A DNA stretch of 64,000 bases from Patulibacter americanus DSM 16676 (GTDB taxonomy: Bacteria; Actinomycetota; Thermoleophilia; Solirubrobacterales; Solirubrobacteraceae). The stretch's first letter is position 1, and each line of letters opens with the position of its first letter. This document shows, piece after piece, positions 43,823-52,222 of the stretch. The stretch is taken from assembly GCF_000420025.1 (NCBI RefSeq), contig NZ_ATUD01000007.1, positions 124,001-188,000 of the forward strand, given 5' to 3'. Position numbers and translations under genes: made by a program. Below the pieces are notes generated by a model. It did not search any database and had not been told where the DNA came from. It worked only from the letters and a program-made list of their open reading frames with translations.

Positions 43823-45760
43823 TCAGGACCCGCCGCGGTGCAGCTGCCCGTAGATCTCGCGGGCCAGCTTGCCGGGGAGCCCGGGCGTCGCCTCGAGCTC
43901 GTCGCGGCTGGCGTTGACGACGCCCTCGGGCGAGCCGAAGTGCTGGATCAGCGCCTTTCGACGGGCCGGCCCGACCCCGGGCAGGTCGTCGAGGACCGAA
44001 GCCGTGAGCTTCTTGTCGCGCCGGCCGCGGTGGTGGGTGATGGCGAACCGGTGCGCCTCGTCGCGGGCGCGCTGGAGCATCTGCAGTCCCGGCGTGTCGT
44101 GCCCGAGGATCACGGGCTGGCTCTTCCCGGGCAGGAAGACCTCCTCGATCCGCTTGGCCAGCGAGACGACCGCCACCCCGCGCTCGACGAACCCCTCGAG
44201 CGCCCCGATGCCGGCGGACAGCTGGCCCTTGCCGCCGTCGATGACGATGAGATCGGGCAGCGCGGCGAACGAGGCGTCGCGGTTGGGCTCGTTCATCCCC
44301 TTCTCCTGCTGCCGGGTCCACTGCGCCATCCGGCGGCGGAGCACCTCGTTCATGCTGCGGAAGTCGTCCGGCGTGCCCTCGTCGAGGTCGCGGATGACGA
44401 ACCGCCGGTACTGGTCCTTCGCGGGCATCCCACCCTCGAGCACCACCATCGACGCGACCGTCTCGCTGCCCATGAGGTGCGAGATGTCGTAGCACTCGAC
44501 CCGCATCGGCAGGCGATCGAGCCCCAGCGCCGCCTGCAGGTCGTTCAGCGCGCCGGCGCGCTGCTCGCGGCTGCGCTCGGCCTTCAGGCGCTCCTGGCCC
44601 AGGGCGAGCTCGGCGTTGCGCATCGCCATGTCCAGGATGCGCCGCCGGTCGCCGCGCTGCGGGGTGGCGACGTCGACCCGCTTGCCGCGCACCTCGCCGA
44701 GCGCGTTCGAGAGCGCCTCGTGCTGGGTGACCGCGTCGGGCACGAGCACCACGGGTGGGACGACCGCCCCGGTGTAGTACCGCAGGAGGAACTGCTCGAG
44801 GACCTCGGCGATCACCGCGTCCTCGTCCACCCCGTCCTCTCCCCCGGCCGCCCGGCCGGCCGTCGCCTCGCCAGCCACGCCGGAGAGATAGAACGACTGG
44901 CGGTCGACCAGGGAGCCGTCGCGGACCTGGAACACCTGGGCGTTCGCGTCGTCACCGTCGACCGTCACGGCGATCGCGTCGAGCGAGCCGATGGAGTCGC
45001 CCGTGACGCGCTGGCGCTCGAGCAGCGAGCGCACGGACTGCAGCCGGTCCCGCTCGCGGGCGGCCCGCTCGTAGTCCTGCTCCTCGGCCGCCTCCTTCAT
45101 CCGGGTCTCGATCGCGCCCTCGATCTCGCGGTAGCGGCCCGCGAGGAACGCCATCACGCCGTCGATCGAGTCCCGGTACTCCGCCTTCGAGACGAAGTCG
45201 ACGCAGGGGGCCGTGCACCGTTCGATGTGGTAGTCGAGGCACGGCGAGCCGGAGCGCCGCCCGGGCTCGATCCCGCGGCAGGTGCGGTACTGGAACAGCC
45301 GGCCGAGCAGGTCGAGCGTGTTGCGCACGCGCTTGGCGTTGGAGTACGGCCCGAAGTAGCGGTAGCCCGGCCGGTGCTTCTCGCGCGTCGCGTAGACCCG
45401 CGGGTAGTCCTCGGAGAGCGTGACGCAGATGTACGGGTAGGACTTGTCGTCCCGCAGCCGGATGTTGAACTGCGGCTGGTACTGCTTGATGAACCCGTTC
45501 TCGACGAGCAGCGCCTCGGTCTCGCTCGACACGAGCACGAACTCGATGTCGTCGATCACGTCGACCATCTCCACCGCTCCGCGCGTGACGGAGTTCGCGA
45601 AGTGGTTGGCGACCCGCTTGCGGATCGAGATCGCCTTACCGACGTAGATGACCGTGCCGTTGCGGTCCCGGAAGAGGTAGACCCCGGGCCCGTCGGGCAG
45701 GGCGCGTCGCTGCACCTTGAGCCGCTCGACGCGCCCCGGGTCCGTGGGGCGTGCTGCCAT
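43823..45760 (-). CDS. uvrC: excinuclease ABC subunit C
   Basis: The product has 645 residues. The N-terminal GIY-YIG nuclease (GVYLFRDRNGTVIYVGKAIS) makes the 3' incision, with a Cys-containing region CLDYHIERCTAPCVDFVS. A UVR motif for UvrB contact lies near 205-240 (EEQDYERAARERDRL). The RNase H-like 5' nuclease core includes ECYDISHLMGSETVASMVV and LIVIDGGKGQL. The C-terminal tandem HhH is DLPGVGPARRKALIQHFGS. In related actinobacteria uvrC also lies upstream of gap-pgk-tpi, with intervening genes (for example whiA) that are absent here. Confidence 0.97.
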   Translation of the reverse strand: MAARPTDPGRVERLKVQRRALPDGPGVYLFRDRNGTVIYVGKAISIRKRVANHFANSVTRGAVEMVDVIDDIEFVLVSSETEALLVENGFIKQYQPQFNIRLRDDKSYPYICVTLSEDYPRVYATREKHRPGYRYFGPYSNAKRVRNTLDLLGRLFQYRTCRGIEPGRRSGSPCLDYHIERCTAPCVDFVSKAEYRDSIDGVMAFLAGRYREIEGAIETRMKEAAEEQDYERAARERDRLQSVRSLLERQRVTGDSIGSLDAIAVTVDGDDANAQVFQVRDGSLVDRQSFYLSGVAGEATAGRAAGGEDGVDEDAVIAEVLEQFLLRYYTGAVVPPVVLVPDAVTQHEALSNALGEVRGKRVDVATPQRGDRRRILDMAMRNAELALGQERLKAERSREQRAGALNDLQAALGLDRLPMRVECYDISHLMGSETVASMVVLEGGMPAKDQYRRFVIRDLDEGTPDDFRSMNEVLRRRMAQWTRQQEKGMNEPNRDASFAALPDLIVIDGGKGQLSAGIGALEGFVERGVAVVSLAKRIEEVFLPGKSQPVILGHDTPGLQMLQRARDEAHRFAITHHRGRRDKKLTASVLDDLPGVGPARRKALIQHFGSPEGVVNASRDELEATPGLPGKLAREIYGQLHRGGS

Positions 45761-45932
45761 TCCATCGAGGATACGACGCCCGGCCCCGCGGCCCGCCGCG
45801 CCCGGGTCGCCCCCGCGGACACCCGGCGACCGCGGCCGTGCGCGTACCCCGTCCCCGCCGTCGCGTCGGCGGCGCAGCGGCCCGGAACGCGCATCCCGGG
45901 AGCGGGGCGCTCCACGGCGTTCACCGGACCGC

Positions 45933-48095
45933 TCACGCGGTCAACCGGATGGCGAGCGCGTCGGCCAGCCCGCCCGAGGGGTCGTAGCCCTTCATGAGCG
46001 CGATGATCGTGGCGACGTAGTGACGGGTCTCGGGGTACGGCGGCACGCAGTTGCACGACCCCACCGCACCCGGTCCCGCGTTGTAGGCGGCAAGCGCCAG
46101 CGGCACCGAGCCGAACTGCCGCAGGTGCGCCGCCATCAGCTTCGCCTGCGCCGGGATCGCCTGGTCGGGGTCGAACGGGTTCGCCAGCCCGACGGACCGC
46201 GCGGTGGCCGGCATGAACTGCGCGATCCCCTGGGCGCCGGCGCCCGAGCGGGCGCCCGGGTCGAACCCCGACTCCTGCTTGAGCTGCGCGGAGAGCAGTG
46301 CGGCCGAGACCTTGAAGCGGATGCTCGCCGCCCGGATCGTGTCGCGGAACCGCTCGGGCACCCACGGCGGGATCGCCCCGGACTGCGCCGGCGCGTCGGG
46401 GTTGCGGTCCTGCTCCGCGACGTGGCTCGAGCCGGTGTCGCGGACGTAGCCGAAATGCCACGGCTCCCACGAGTACCGCTTCTTGAACCCGAAGCGCATG
46501 GAGTTCGCGGCAAGCCAGCCGTACGCCGCGGGTGGCCCCAGGTCGAGCTCGGTGCCCATCCGGTGCAGGCTCGTGCCGGGCCGGGCCACCCACTTCGGGT
46601 CCGGGTGGGCCGCAAACAGCTTGGCCTGCTCGGCGTTGGAGCGATAGCCGCTGGTCACGGTCAGGGGGTGCCCCGCCTTCGTGGCCGCGCGGTCCATCCG
46701 GTCGTAGGCGATGGCGACGTCCGGCCGCATCGGCTTGCCGTCCCGAACGGCGAAGGGCCCGCGGTACTCGTCGCCCGTAGGCGTGTCGTCGAGCGGCAGC
46801 GCCGGCGGGGAGAGCTCGGCCGTCGCGCGGACAGTCGTCCCCAGGGCGACGCCGGCGACCTGCACGCTCCCCTCCGCCTCGACCCGGACGGCGAGCGGCC
46901 CGGCCGCGTCCTCCTCCAGGTCCGGGAAGCTGACCGCGATCCCTTCCAGCCCGTTGGCCCGCGCGGCGCGTCGGGCGGCGGCCTCGGCGCGCCCCCGGTA
47001 GGCGTCGAGGCTCAAACCGGCCGGCGCTCCGGCACGCCGCGGCCAGTCCGTACGCATCCGGTCCGCCGCGGCCAGCGCTGCGACGTCGATCGCCCGCTGG
47101 CGCTCCTCGCGGCCACCCATCGCCGACGCGACGCCGCCGAGCACCACCGCCAGCATCAGGGCTACCGTCAAACCGAGCAGCACCACCATCAGCGCCTGAC
47201 CCCTCTCCCCCGCGGCAGGCCCCTCCGAGGGAGGACGACCCGCGACGGTCGCGCGGCTCAGCCAGCCGGCGCGCAGCAGCGCCCGCGCCACGGGTCCCGT
47301 CGGCCGGGGCACCGCTGCGACGGCCACACCGTGCCGGGCCAGCGTCCGCTCGCAGGCTGCCACCGTGGCAGGCGCGCCATCGGCGTAGACGCGTCCCGCC
47401 CGCTCGATCGGCCTGAGGAACGGCGGCCCCCACGCGCCAGAGACCACGAGCACGACGGGCGCCAGGCCGGGCGCGGCCTCCAGGCGTTCGAGCGCCGCCA
47501 CGGCCTCCACGTCGTCGGCCGGCAAGGTCACCCGGACGGTGCGCCCCACGGCGTGCGCGCGCACGCCGCAGGCCTCGGCGTCCGTGCCCCCGCGACGTGC
47601 CGCGGCGGTGCTCGACGCCTCCCCCTCCGTGCCCTCTGCGGCCTGCGGGTCCCAGGACGCCAGCACCGGCACGGCGCGGGGCGACCGCGGCAGAGCCGCG
47701 GCGACCGCCGCGGCGGCGAGCACCGCGCGGTCGGCCGGCGCCAGGACGATCGTGGCCGCCGACGTCGAAGCGGCGAGCGCCGCACGCGATCCGCCCGTCG
47801 AGCCGGCCTGCCGCCCGCGGCGCCCACGACCGGCTCGGGACTCGCGGCCGGTGCGCGGCTCGCGATCGGTGCGCAGCTCGCGGCGGGTGCGCGGCTCGCG
47901 ATCACGCTCACTCCCGCGACGGTCGTCGTCGTCGAGCAGCCGGTCGCGTGCGCGATCACGACGCCGCCGCTCGCCGCCGAGCTGCCCCTTCGACCGCTCG
48001 AGCAGGCCGTCCTGCGCCTCCGCGGTCCCGCCGTCCGGCGGCTCGTCCACGTCCGCCTCCGGCCGCAGCAGCAGTCCCCACCGCCCCGAGCTCAT
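45933..48095 (-). CDS. TadG-like membrane protein fused to VanY carboxypeptidase and SLT lytic transglycosylase
   Basis: The product has 720 residues from ATG 48095, overlapping the upstream TadE-like stop (ATGA). Residues 1-100 are charged with four hexapeptide repeats (DREPRT type, 65-88). 100-290 is an unassigned alpha/beta-looking region. 299-322 is a TadE/TadG-type signal and membrane segment (GERGQALMVVLLGLTVALML). 445-551 is VanY-like, with zinc ligands in TSLHRMGTELDLG and EPWHFGY. 580-702 is an SLT transglycosylase with catalytic Glu in LKQESGFDPGA, then GIAQFMPATA and AAYNAGPGAV. It probably opens and trims peptidoglycan where a Tad-like pilus or pseudopilus crosses the wall. I know of no standard family with this order. 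Confidence 0.85.
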   Translation of the reverse strand: MSSGRWGLLLRPEADVDEPPDGGTAEAQDGLLERSKGQLGGERRRRDRARDRLLDDDDRRGSERDREPRTRRELRTDREPRTGRESRAGRGRRGRQAGSTGGSRAALAASTSAATIVLAPADRAVLAAAAVAAALPRSPRAVPVLASWDPQAAEGTEGEASSTAAARRGGTDAEACGVRAHAVGRTVRVTLPADDVEAVAALERLEAAPGLAPVVLVVSGAWGPPFLRPIERAGRVYADGAPATVAACERTLARHGVAVAAVPRPTGPVARALLRAGWLSRATVAGRPPSEGPAAGERGQALMVVLLGLTVALMLAVVLGGVASAMGGREERQRAIDVAALAAADRMRTDWPRRAGAPAGLSLDAYRGRAEAAARRAARANGLEGIAVSFPDLEEDAAGPLAVRVEAEGSVQVAGVALGTTVRATAELSPPALPLDDTPTGDEYRGPFAVRDGKPMRPDVAIAYDRMDRAATKAGHPLTVTSGYRSNAEQAKLFAAHPDPKWVARPGTSLHRMGTELDLGPPAAYGWLAANSMRFGFKKRYSWEPWHFGYVRDTGSSHVAEQDRNPDAPAQSGAIPPWVPERFRDTIRAASIRFKVSAALLSAQLKQESGFDPGARSGAGAQGIAQFMPATARSVGLANPFDPDQAIPAQAKLMAAHLRQFGSVPLALAAYNAGPGAVGSCNCVPPYPETRHYVATIIALMKGYDPSGGLADALAIRLTA
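47832..47903 (-). repeat. four 18-bp tandem repeats inside the TadG-VanY-SLT gene
   Basis: Units at 47832, 47850, 47868 and 47886 are variants of GGTGCGCGGCTCGCGATC on the plus strand; the second and fourth units are identical. Each unit encodes six residues (DREPRT, RRELRT, DREPRT, GRESRA). The length keeps the frame, so copy number can vary without loss of the protein. Confidence 0.8.
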
Positions 48096-48445
48096 CGGTC
48101 GTCCTCCCGCCGCGCGACGACGGTGCGCTCGGCGTCGAACGGCGCGACGAGGCTGCGCGGCCCGCTCGCCCGGACGCGTACGACGATCTGCGCGCCGTCG
48201 ACGCGGATCCGCAGGCGCTCCCGGCCCACGTCGGGGACGGCGGCACGGGCCGCGTCCTCGACGTCGCGCCCCTGCATCGCCGCCAGGGCCGCCGCATGGC
48301 TGGCCAGGCCGGCGGCCTCGCCCGCCCGGTGCGCCTGGAGCGCGACGACCAGCGCGATCACGAGCGCACCGACGATCGGAGCCAGCGCGACCGTCTCGAC
48401 CGACGCCTGGCCGCGCTCGCCGCCGCTCCACCCCCCGCCGCTCAC
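48092..48445 (-). CDS. TadE-like pilus protein
   Basis: The product has 117 residues from GTG 48445 (GTGA overlap with the gene upstream). SGGERGQASVETVALAPIVG followed by ALVIALVVALQ is the TadE/G type-III-like signal and helix with the conserved Glu. The exported part has a short helix and strand region (ERLRIRVDGAQIVVRVRASG). TadE-like pseudopilins help assemble Flp/Tad pili. It sits between a second TadE-like gene and the TadG-VanY-SLT fusion. No TadA, B or C genes are in the window. Confidence 0.75.
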   Translation of the reverse strand: MSGGGWSGGERGQASVETVALAPIVGALVIALVVALQAHRAGEAAGLASHAAALAAMQGRDVEDAARAAVPDVGRERLRIRVDGAQIVVRVRASGPRSLVAPFDAERTVVARREDDR

Positions 48446-48795
48446 CGCTGGGCCTCCAGGTGCGCGACGCCGCCGACCGTGCCGAGCGCGACCGCGGGCA
48501 GCACGGACGGGATCGGCAGGCGCACGCGGAGCGTGTCGCCGTCGCGCCGCAGGGTTGCCCGCGCCCCGCCGATCGGGGCGGCACGGCGCACCGCGGCCGC
48601 CGGATCCTTCCCGACCGCGGCCGCCCGGGCGCCCGCGCGCGCGGCGGTGCTCGCCGACCACGCGGCGTACCCGGCGAGCGTGGCCTGGAGCAGGCCGAGC
48701 AGCAGGATCGCGAGCAGCGGCAGGAGCGCCACGAGCTCGACGGACGCCTGGCCCGCAGACGGCGCGGCGGGCGGCGGAGCGGGTGGGGCGGACAT
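48442..48795 (-). CDS. TadE-like pilus protein
   Basis: The product has 117 residues from ATG 48795. APSAGQASVELVALLPLLAI is the TadE-type processing region and is followed by a helix LLGLLQATLAGYAAWSASTA with an arginine/alanine amphipathic stretch. The C-terminus is a small beta region (ATLRRDGDTLRVRLPIPSVL). It has the same length and plan as the next gene, so the pair may be paralogues that form a heterodimer. It is the first gene of this three-gene overlapping operon. Confidence 0.75.
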   Translation of the reverse strand: MSAPPAPPPAAPSAGQASVELVALLPLLAILLLGLLQATLAGYAAWSASTAARAGARAAAVGKDPAAAVRRAAPIGGARATLRRDGDTLRVRLPIPSVLPAVALGTVGGVAHLEAQR

Positions 48796-48917
48796 GTCTC
48801 CACCCTCCCGGGGACGGCGTGACCGAACCAGACCCGGTCAGCGTCGCGGCCGTGGCGAGGCCGCTACGAAACTGTGCGCCCTACCGTCGCCGGGCCGACG
48901 ACGGCCGCGAACCGCCC

Positions 48918-49274
48918 TCAGGCGTAGTCGCGGAACCGCTGCCAGACGGCCCACAGCATGAGCACGGGCATCGCCAGCAGGACCACGAAGAGCAGCGTGC
49001 CCGGGCCACTGCCGACGAGCTGCGGGCGGGCCGCGAGCGCGACCACGATGAGGCCGATCGCGCCGAACAGCATCAGCCGGTGGGCGTCACCCAGCAGGTC
49101 GATGCGGCCGCGCGTCTCGCGGTAGATGCGCACGCCGATGAGGACGAACGCAGCGAGGAAGACGACGCTGAGCGTGTTGCTCACCGCATCCGCGCCCTCG
49201 CCGCCGCTGGGCACGGCATACACGATCGCCGCGAGGGCGACGACGATCAGCGCGGTGCGCGCTCCCCTGGTCAC
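48918..49274 (-). CDS. membrane protein of unknown function, four helices
   Basis: The product has 118 residues from GTG 49274. Hydrophobic segments are ALIVVALAAIVYAVPSGG, LSVVFLAAFVLIGVRIYR, LMLFGAIGLIVVALAARP and LLFVVLLAMPVLMLWAVWQR. No family was recognised. It follows the response regulator by 50 bp on the same strand and may be in the same unit. A long open frame upstream is antisense to other coding and was not used for the start. Confidence 0.7.
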   Translation of the reverse strand: MTRGARTALIVVALAAIVYAVPSGGEGADAVSNTLSVVFLAAFVLIGVRIYRETRGRIDLLGDAHRLMLFGAIGLIVVALAARPQLVGSGPGTLLFVVLLAMPVLMLWAVWQRFRDYA

Positions 49275-49324
49275 CCCGTCAGGGTACCGCGCCGGGGGCT
49301 CGAGGCCGCCGGCACGGACGGACG

Positions 49325-50215
49325 TCAGCCCGTGACGCGCTCGGCGAAGGCGGCTTCGAGCTCGGCCTCGGACACGACGGAGCGGTCCTCGGCGAGGAGC
49401 TCCTCCGGCGTGCGGAGACGGCCGGCGGGACGCTCGGGCTCGGCGACGACGTCGGCGGGCTCGGGGGCGAACCGGTAGCCGACACCGAAGTGCGTGTGGA
49501 TGTAGCGCCAGCCCGGCGAAGCCTTGTCGAGCTTCTGGCGCAGCTTGCGGACGAAGACGTCGACGGAGCGGTCGCCGCGGGCCATGGCGTAGCCCCAGAC
49601 GCGCTGGTAGATCTCCTCGCGCTCCAGGACGCGGCCCTCGGCCGTGGCGAGCAGATCGATGAGCTCGAACTCGCGCTTCGTGAGCTCGGCGGAGCGGCCG
49701 GAGACGAAGGCCTGGAACTGGTCGCCGCGGATCTCGAGCTCGCCGGTGACGCGCGGGCCCTTCTCCTCCTGCGGCTCGACGCGACGGCGCCGGCGGGCGA
49801 CGGCCTCGATGCGGGCCATCAGCTCGTCGGGGTGACAGGGCTTCGAGACCCAGTCGTCGGCGCCGAGACGCAGGCCGCGGACGCGCTGGGCGACGCTGGA
49901 CTGGCCGGTGCAGACGATGATGCCGAGACCCGGCATGCGGGTCGCGACCTTCTCGAGGTACTCCCAGGCCTGCGGCCCGAGCACAGCGACGTCGACCACG
50001 AGCGCACTGAGGCGCATGGCGACGAGATCCTCGACGGGCACGGGGCTCGCGAGCACCCGCTGCTGCCAGCCGGCGCGCTCGAAGCGCTTGCCGAGGACGT
50101 GGAGAAAGCCGCTGTCGTTGTCGATCAGCGCGACGCGGAGCGTGCGCGCTGCCGACGATCCCGAAGCGGAGGCCGCGGCGCCATCTGGTGCCGGGGCGGA
50201 CGTGAGCTCCTGCAT
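49325..50215 (-). CDS. OmpR/PhoB-family response regulator
   Basis: The product has 296 residues from ATG 50215. The receiver domain covers about 25-140, with acidic residues in VALIDNDSGF, the phospho-Asp in ALVVDVAVLG, a Thr/Ser switch in IIVCTGQSS, and Lys in DWVSKPCHPD. The winged helix (about 160-250) includes LTKREFELIDLLATAEGRVL and RSVDVFVRKLRQKLDKASPG, then THFGVGYRFAPEPA. A C-terminal tail of about 45 residues is extra. It is 205 bp downstream of phoU, so it is the likely Pho regulator. No histidine kinase gene is present. A TACACT -10-like box lies 8 nt from the ATG. Confidence 0.92.
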   Translation of the reverse strand: MQELTSAPAPDGAAASASGSSAARTLRVALIDNDSGFLHVLGKRFERAGWQQRVLASPVPVEDLVAMRLSALVVDVAVLGPQAWEYLEKVATRMPGLGIIVCTGQSSVAQRVRGLRLGADDWVSKPCHPDELMARIEAVARRRRRVEPQEEKGPRVTGELEIRGDQFQAFVSGRSAELTKREFELIDLLATAEGRVLEREEIYQRVWGYAMARGDRSVDVFVRKLRQKLDKASPGWRYIHTHFGVGYRFAPEPADVVAEPERPAGRLRTPEELLAEDRSVVSEAELEAAFAERVTG

Positions 50216-50266
50216 CCCGAGGGAGTGTAGAGGGCGTTCGGACGGCCAACCGGCGTTCCTGCCGCC

Positions 50267-50283
50267 GGACACAACCTCTTCAC
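50267..50283 (-). promoter_or_regulatory. possible weak PHO box upstream of the response regulator
   Basis: On the minus strand GTGAAG (50283-50278) and GTGTCC (50272-50267) are 11 bp apart, the same half-sites and period seen in the stronger repeats elsewhere in this locus. Only two units are present, so this is tentative. Confidence 0.35.
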
Positions 50284-50420
50284 AAGTCGTGACCCCCGGT
50301 AGGGAAGCCCCGGGACCCGCATTCCCAGTGGCCACCGAACCTCTACGCCGTATCGCCCTCGGCGGCCTGACCTGCCATCTGGCGGAGCCCCTGAGACAGC
50401 GCGTCTCGGCTCCGCGAACC

Positions 50421-51245
50421 CTACGCCGCGGGCTGGGGCGGGTCGTCCGACGGCCGGTTCGGGCCGCCACCCTCGCCCGTCGCATCGTCGCCCGGCGCCG
50501 CGGGACCATCGATCGGCCCCGGCGGGGGGCCGGGGGACGAGATCTCGGCGGCCTGCGCCTGGGCGCGGGCCAGCCGCGCCGTGCGGTCACCGAACTCGGG
50601 GAACGCCCCCTCGACCACGAACGCGACCTGCTCGCCGATGTCGACGGCGTTGTCGCCGATCCGCTCGAAGGCGCGGGCGACCATGGTCATGGTCATCAGC
50701 CACTCGCGGGTGTCGATGTCGTCGCCGAGCTGGATGGCCAGGCGGAAGACCTCGCGGTTGAGCTCGTTGAGCTCCTGGTCGCGGCGGACGATGTCGAGCG
50801 CCAGGTCGACGTCGCGCAGGCCGAGCGCCTGCCGGGCCTGGACGACCTCGTCGCGGGCGAGCACGCCCATCCGCAGGATCGGCTCGAGCACCTCGCGCCG
50901 GCGCGGCGGGTCGTTGCCCGTCAGCGGGATGAGCTTGGCGATGTTCACGCACTGGTCGCCCATGCGCTCGAAGTGCTTCGCCACGTGCAGCAGCGACGCC
51001 ACGAGCCGCAGATCCCCCGCGACGGGCGCCTGGAGGGCGAAGAGCGAGAGGACGCCCTGGTTGACCTCGAGGTAGCGGCCGTCGACGCGGTCGTCGTCGG
51101 CGATGACGAAGGTGCCGAGCTCGACGTCCTGCTGCTCCAGGGCCTCCGTGACCCGCTCGACCTGCTGCACGATGAGGTCGAGCGCCCCGAGCGCGGTGCG
51201 CTCGAGGTTCTGCAGCTCGGCGCGGTATTGCGAGCGCGTGGTCAC
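50421..51245 (-). CDS. phoU: phosphate transport regulator PhoU
   Basis: The product has 274 residues from GTG 51245. Two three-helix PhoU repeats are present with the metal-binding style motifs VAKHFERMGDQCVNIAK and VARAFERIGDNAVDIGEQVA. A Pro/Gly/Asp-rich tail of about 50 residues follows the fold. PhoU links Pst transport state to the two-component system and prevents excess uptake. It is 55 bp downstream of pstB. Confidence 0.95.
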   Translation of the reverse strand: MTTRSQYRAELQNLERTALGALDLIVQQVERVTEALEQQDVELGTFVIADDDRVDGRYLEVNQGVLSLFALQAPVAGDLRLVASLLHVAKHFERMGDQCVNIAKLIPLTGNDPPRRREVLEPILRMGVLARDEVVQARQALGLRDVDLALDIVRRDQELNELNREVFRLAIQLGDDIDTREWLMTMTMVARAFERIGDNAVDIGEQVAFVVEGAFPEFGDRTARLARAQAQAAEISSPGPPPGPIDGPAAPGDDATGEGGGPNRPSDDPPQPAA

Positions 51246-51300
51246 CTGGTCGTCCTCCGGATCACCGGATGACCCTACCCTCGTCCGTTCCGCCCGAACC

Positions 51301-52179
51301 CTAGGAGAACTTGCCCGACACGTACTCCTCCGTGCGGGAGTCCGAGGGGTTGGTGAAGATCTTGTTCGTCTCGTCGACCTCGACGAGGTCGCCCAGGTAC
51401 ATGAACGCGGTGCGGTCGCCGACGCGGGCCGCCTGCTGCATGTTGTGCGTGACGAGGACGATCGTGAACTCCTCCTTGAGCTCCTGGATCAGCTCCTCGA
51501 CCTTCAGCGTCGCGATCGGGTCGAGCGCCGAGCAGGGCTCGTCCATGAGGATCACGTCGGGCTTGATCGCGATCGTGCGCGCGATGCAGAGCCGCTGCTG
51601 CTGACCGCCGGAGAGGCCGACGCCCGGGGCGTTCAGGCGGTCCTTGACCTCGTCCCACAGGCCCGCGCCGCGGAGCGCCCACTCGACGCGCTCGTCGTGG
51701 TTGACGTCCTTGATCTTGTTGAACTTGAGGCCGGCCGCGACGTTCTCGCGGATCGACATCGTCGGGAACGGGTTCGGCCGCTGGAAGATCATGCCGACCA
51801 TGCGGCGGATCGCCACGACGTCGGTGTCGGCGGCGTTGATGTCGACGCCGTCCAGGAGGATCTCGCCCTCCACGCGGGCGCCCGGGATCTCCTCGTGCAT
51901 GCGGTTGATGGAGCGCAGGAGCGTCGACTTGCCGCAGCCCGACGGCCCGATCATCGCGGTGACCTGGTTGGCGTGGAAGTCGAGGTCGACGCCCTTGACC
52001 GCCATGTTGTCGCCGTAGAACGACTTCACGCCGCGGAGGGCGACCTCGTGACCCTTGGCCTTGGTGGCGGGCGCCGGCGTGCCGGTGCCCCGCTCGCCGA
52101 GGTGCGCGTCCGGGTGCTGGGTCGGGGAGACGTCGCTCGGGGCGTCGGTGGAGTCGTACGTGCGGTTCGGGGCGTTCAT
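51301..52179 (-). CDS. pstB: phosphate ABC transporter ATP-binding protein PstB
   Basis: The product has 292 residues from ATG 52179, chosen because AGGTGA lies 5 nt upstream; a GTG at 52209 lacks a ribosome site. Walker A is [10 protein letters not shown], the Q-loop [11 protein letters not shown] is specific to PstB, the signature is [14 protein letters not shown], and Walker B is [16 protein letters not shown] with [10 protein letters not shown]. About 40 poorly conserved residues precede the fold. It powers the Pst importer together with the fused permease encoded just upstream. Confidence 0.97.
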   Translation of the reverse strand: MNAPNRTYDSTDAPSDVSPTQHPDAHLGERGTGTPAPATKAKGHEVALRGVKSFYGDNMAVKGVDLDFHANQVTAMIGPSGCGKSTLLRSINRMHEEIPGARVEGEILLDGVDINAADTDVVAIRRMVGMIFQRPNPFPTMSIRENVAAGLKFNKIKDVNHDERVEWALRGAGLWDEVKDRLNAPGVGLSGGQQQRLCIARTIAIKPDVILMDEPCSALDPIATLKVEELIQELKEEFTIVLVTHNMQQAARVGDRTAFMYLGDLVEVDETNKIFTNPSDSRTEEYVSGKFS

Positions 52180-52222
52180 GGGGTCACCTGCGGGGCTCTG
52201 CGAGGACACGGACGGTTGGCTG

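Noticed and set aside
47832-47903. CRISPR-like repeat array
   Set aside because: Units are contiguous with no spacers, are 18 bp long and keep a reading frame inside a real gene.
52180-52209. GTG 52209 as the pstB start
   Set aside because: It has no ribosome site, whereas ATG 52179 is preceded by AGGTGA at good spacing; the extra ten residues are not conserved in the family.
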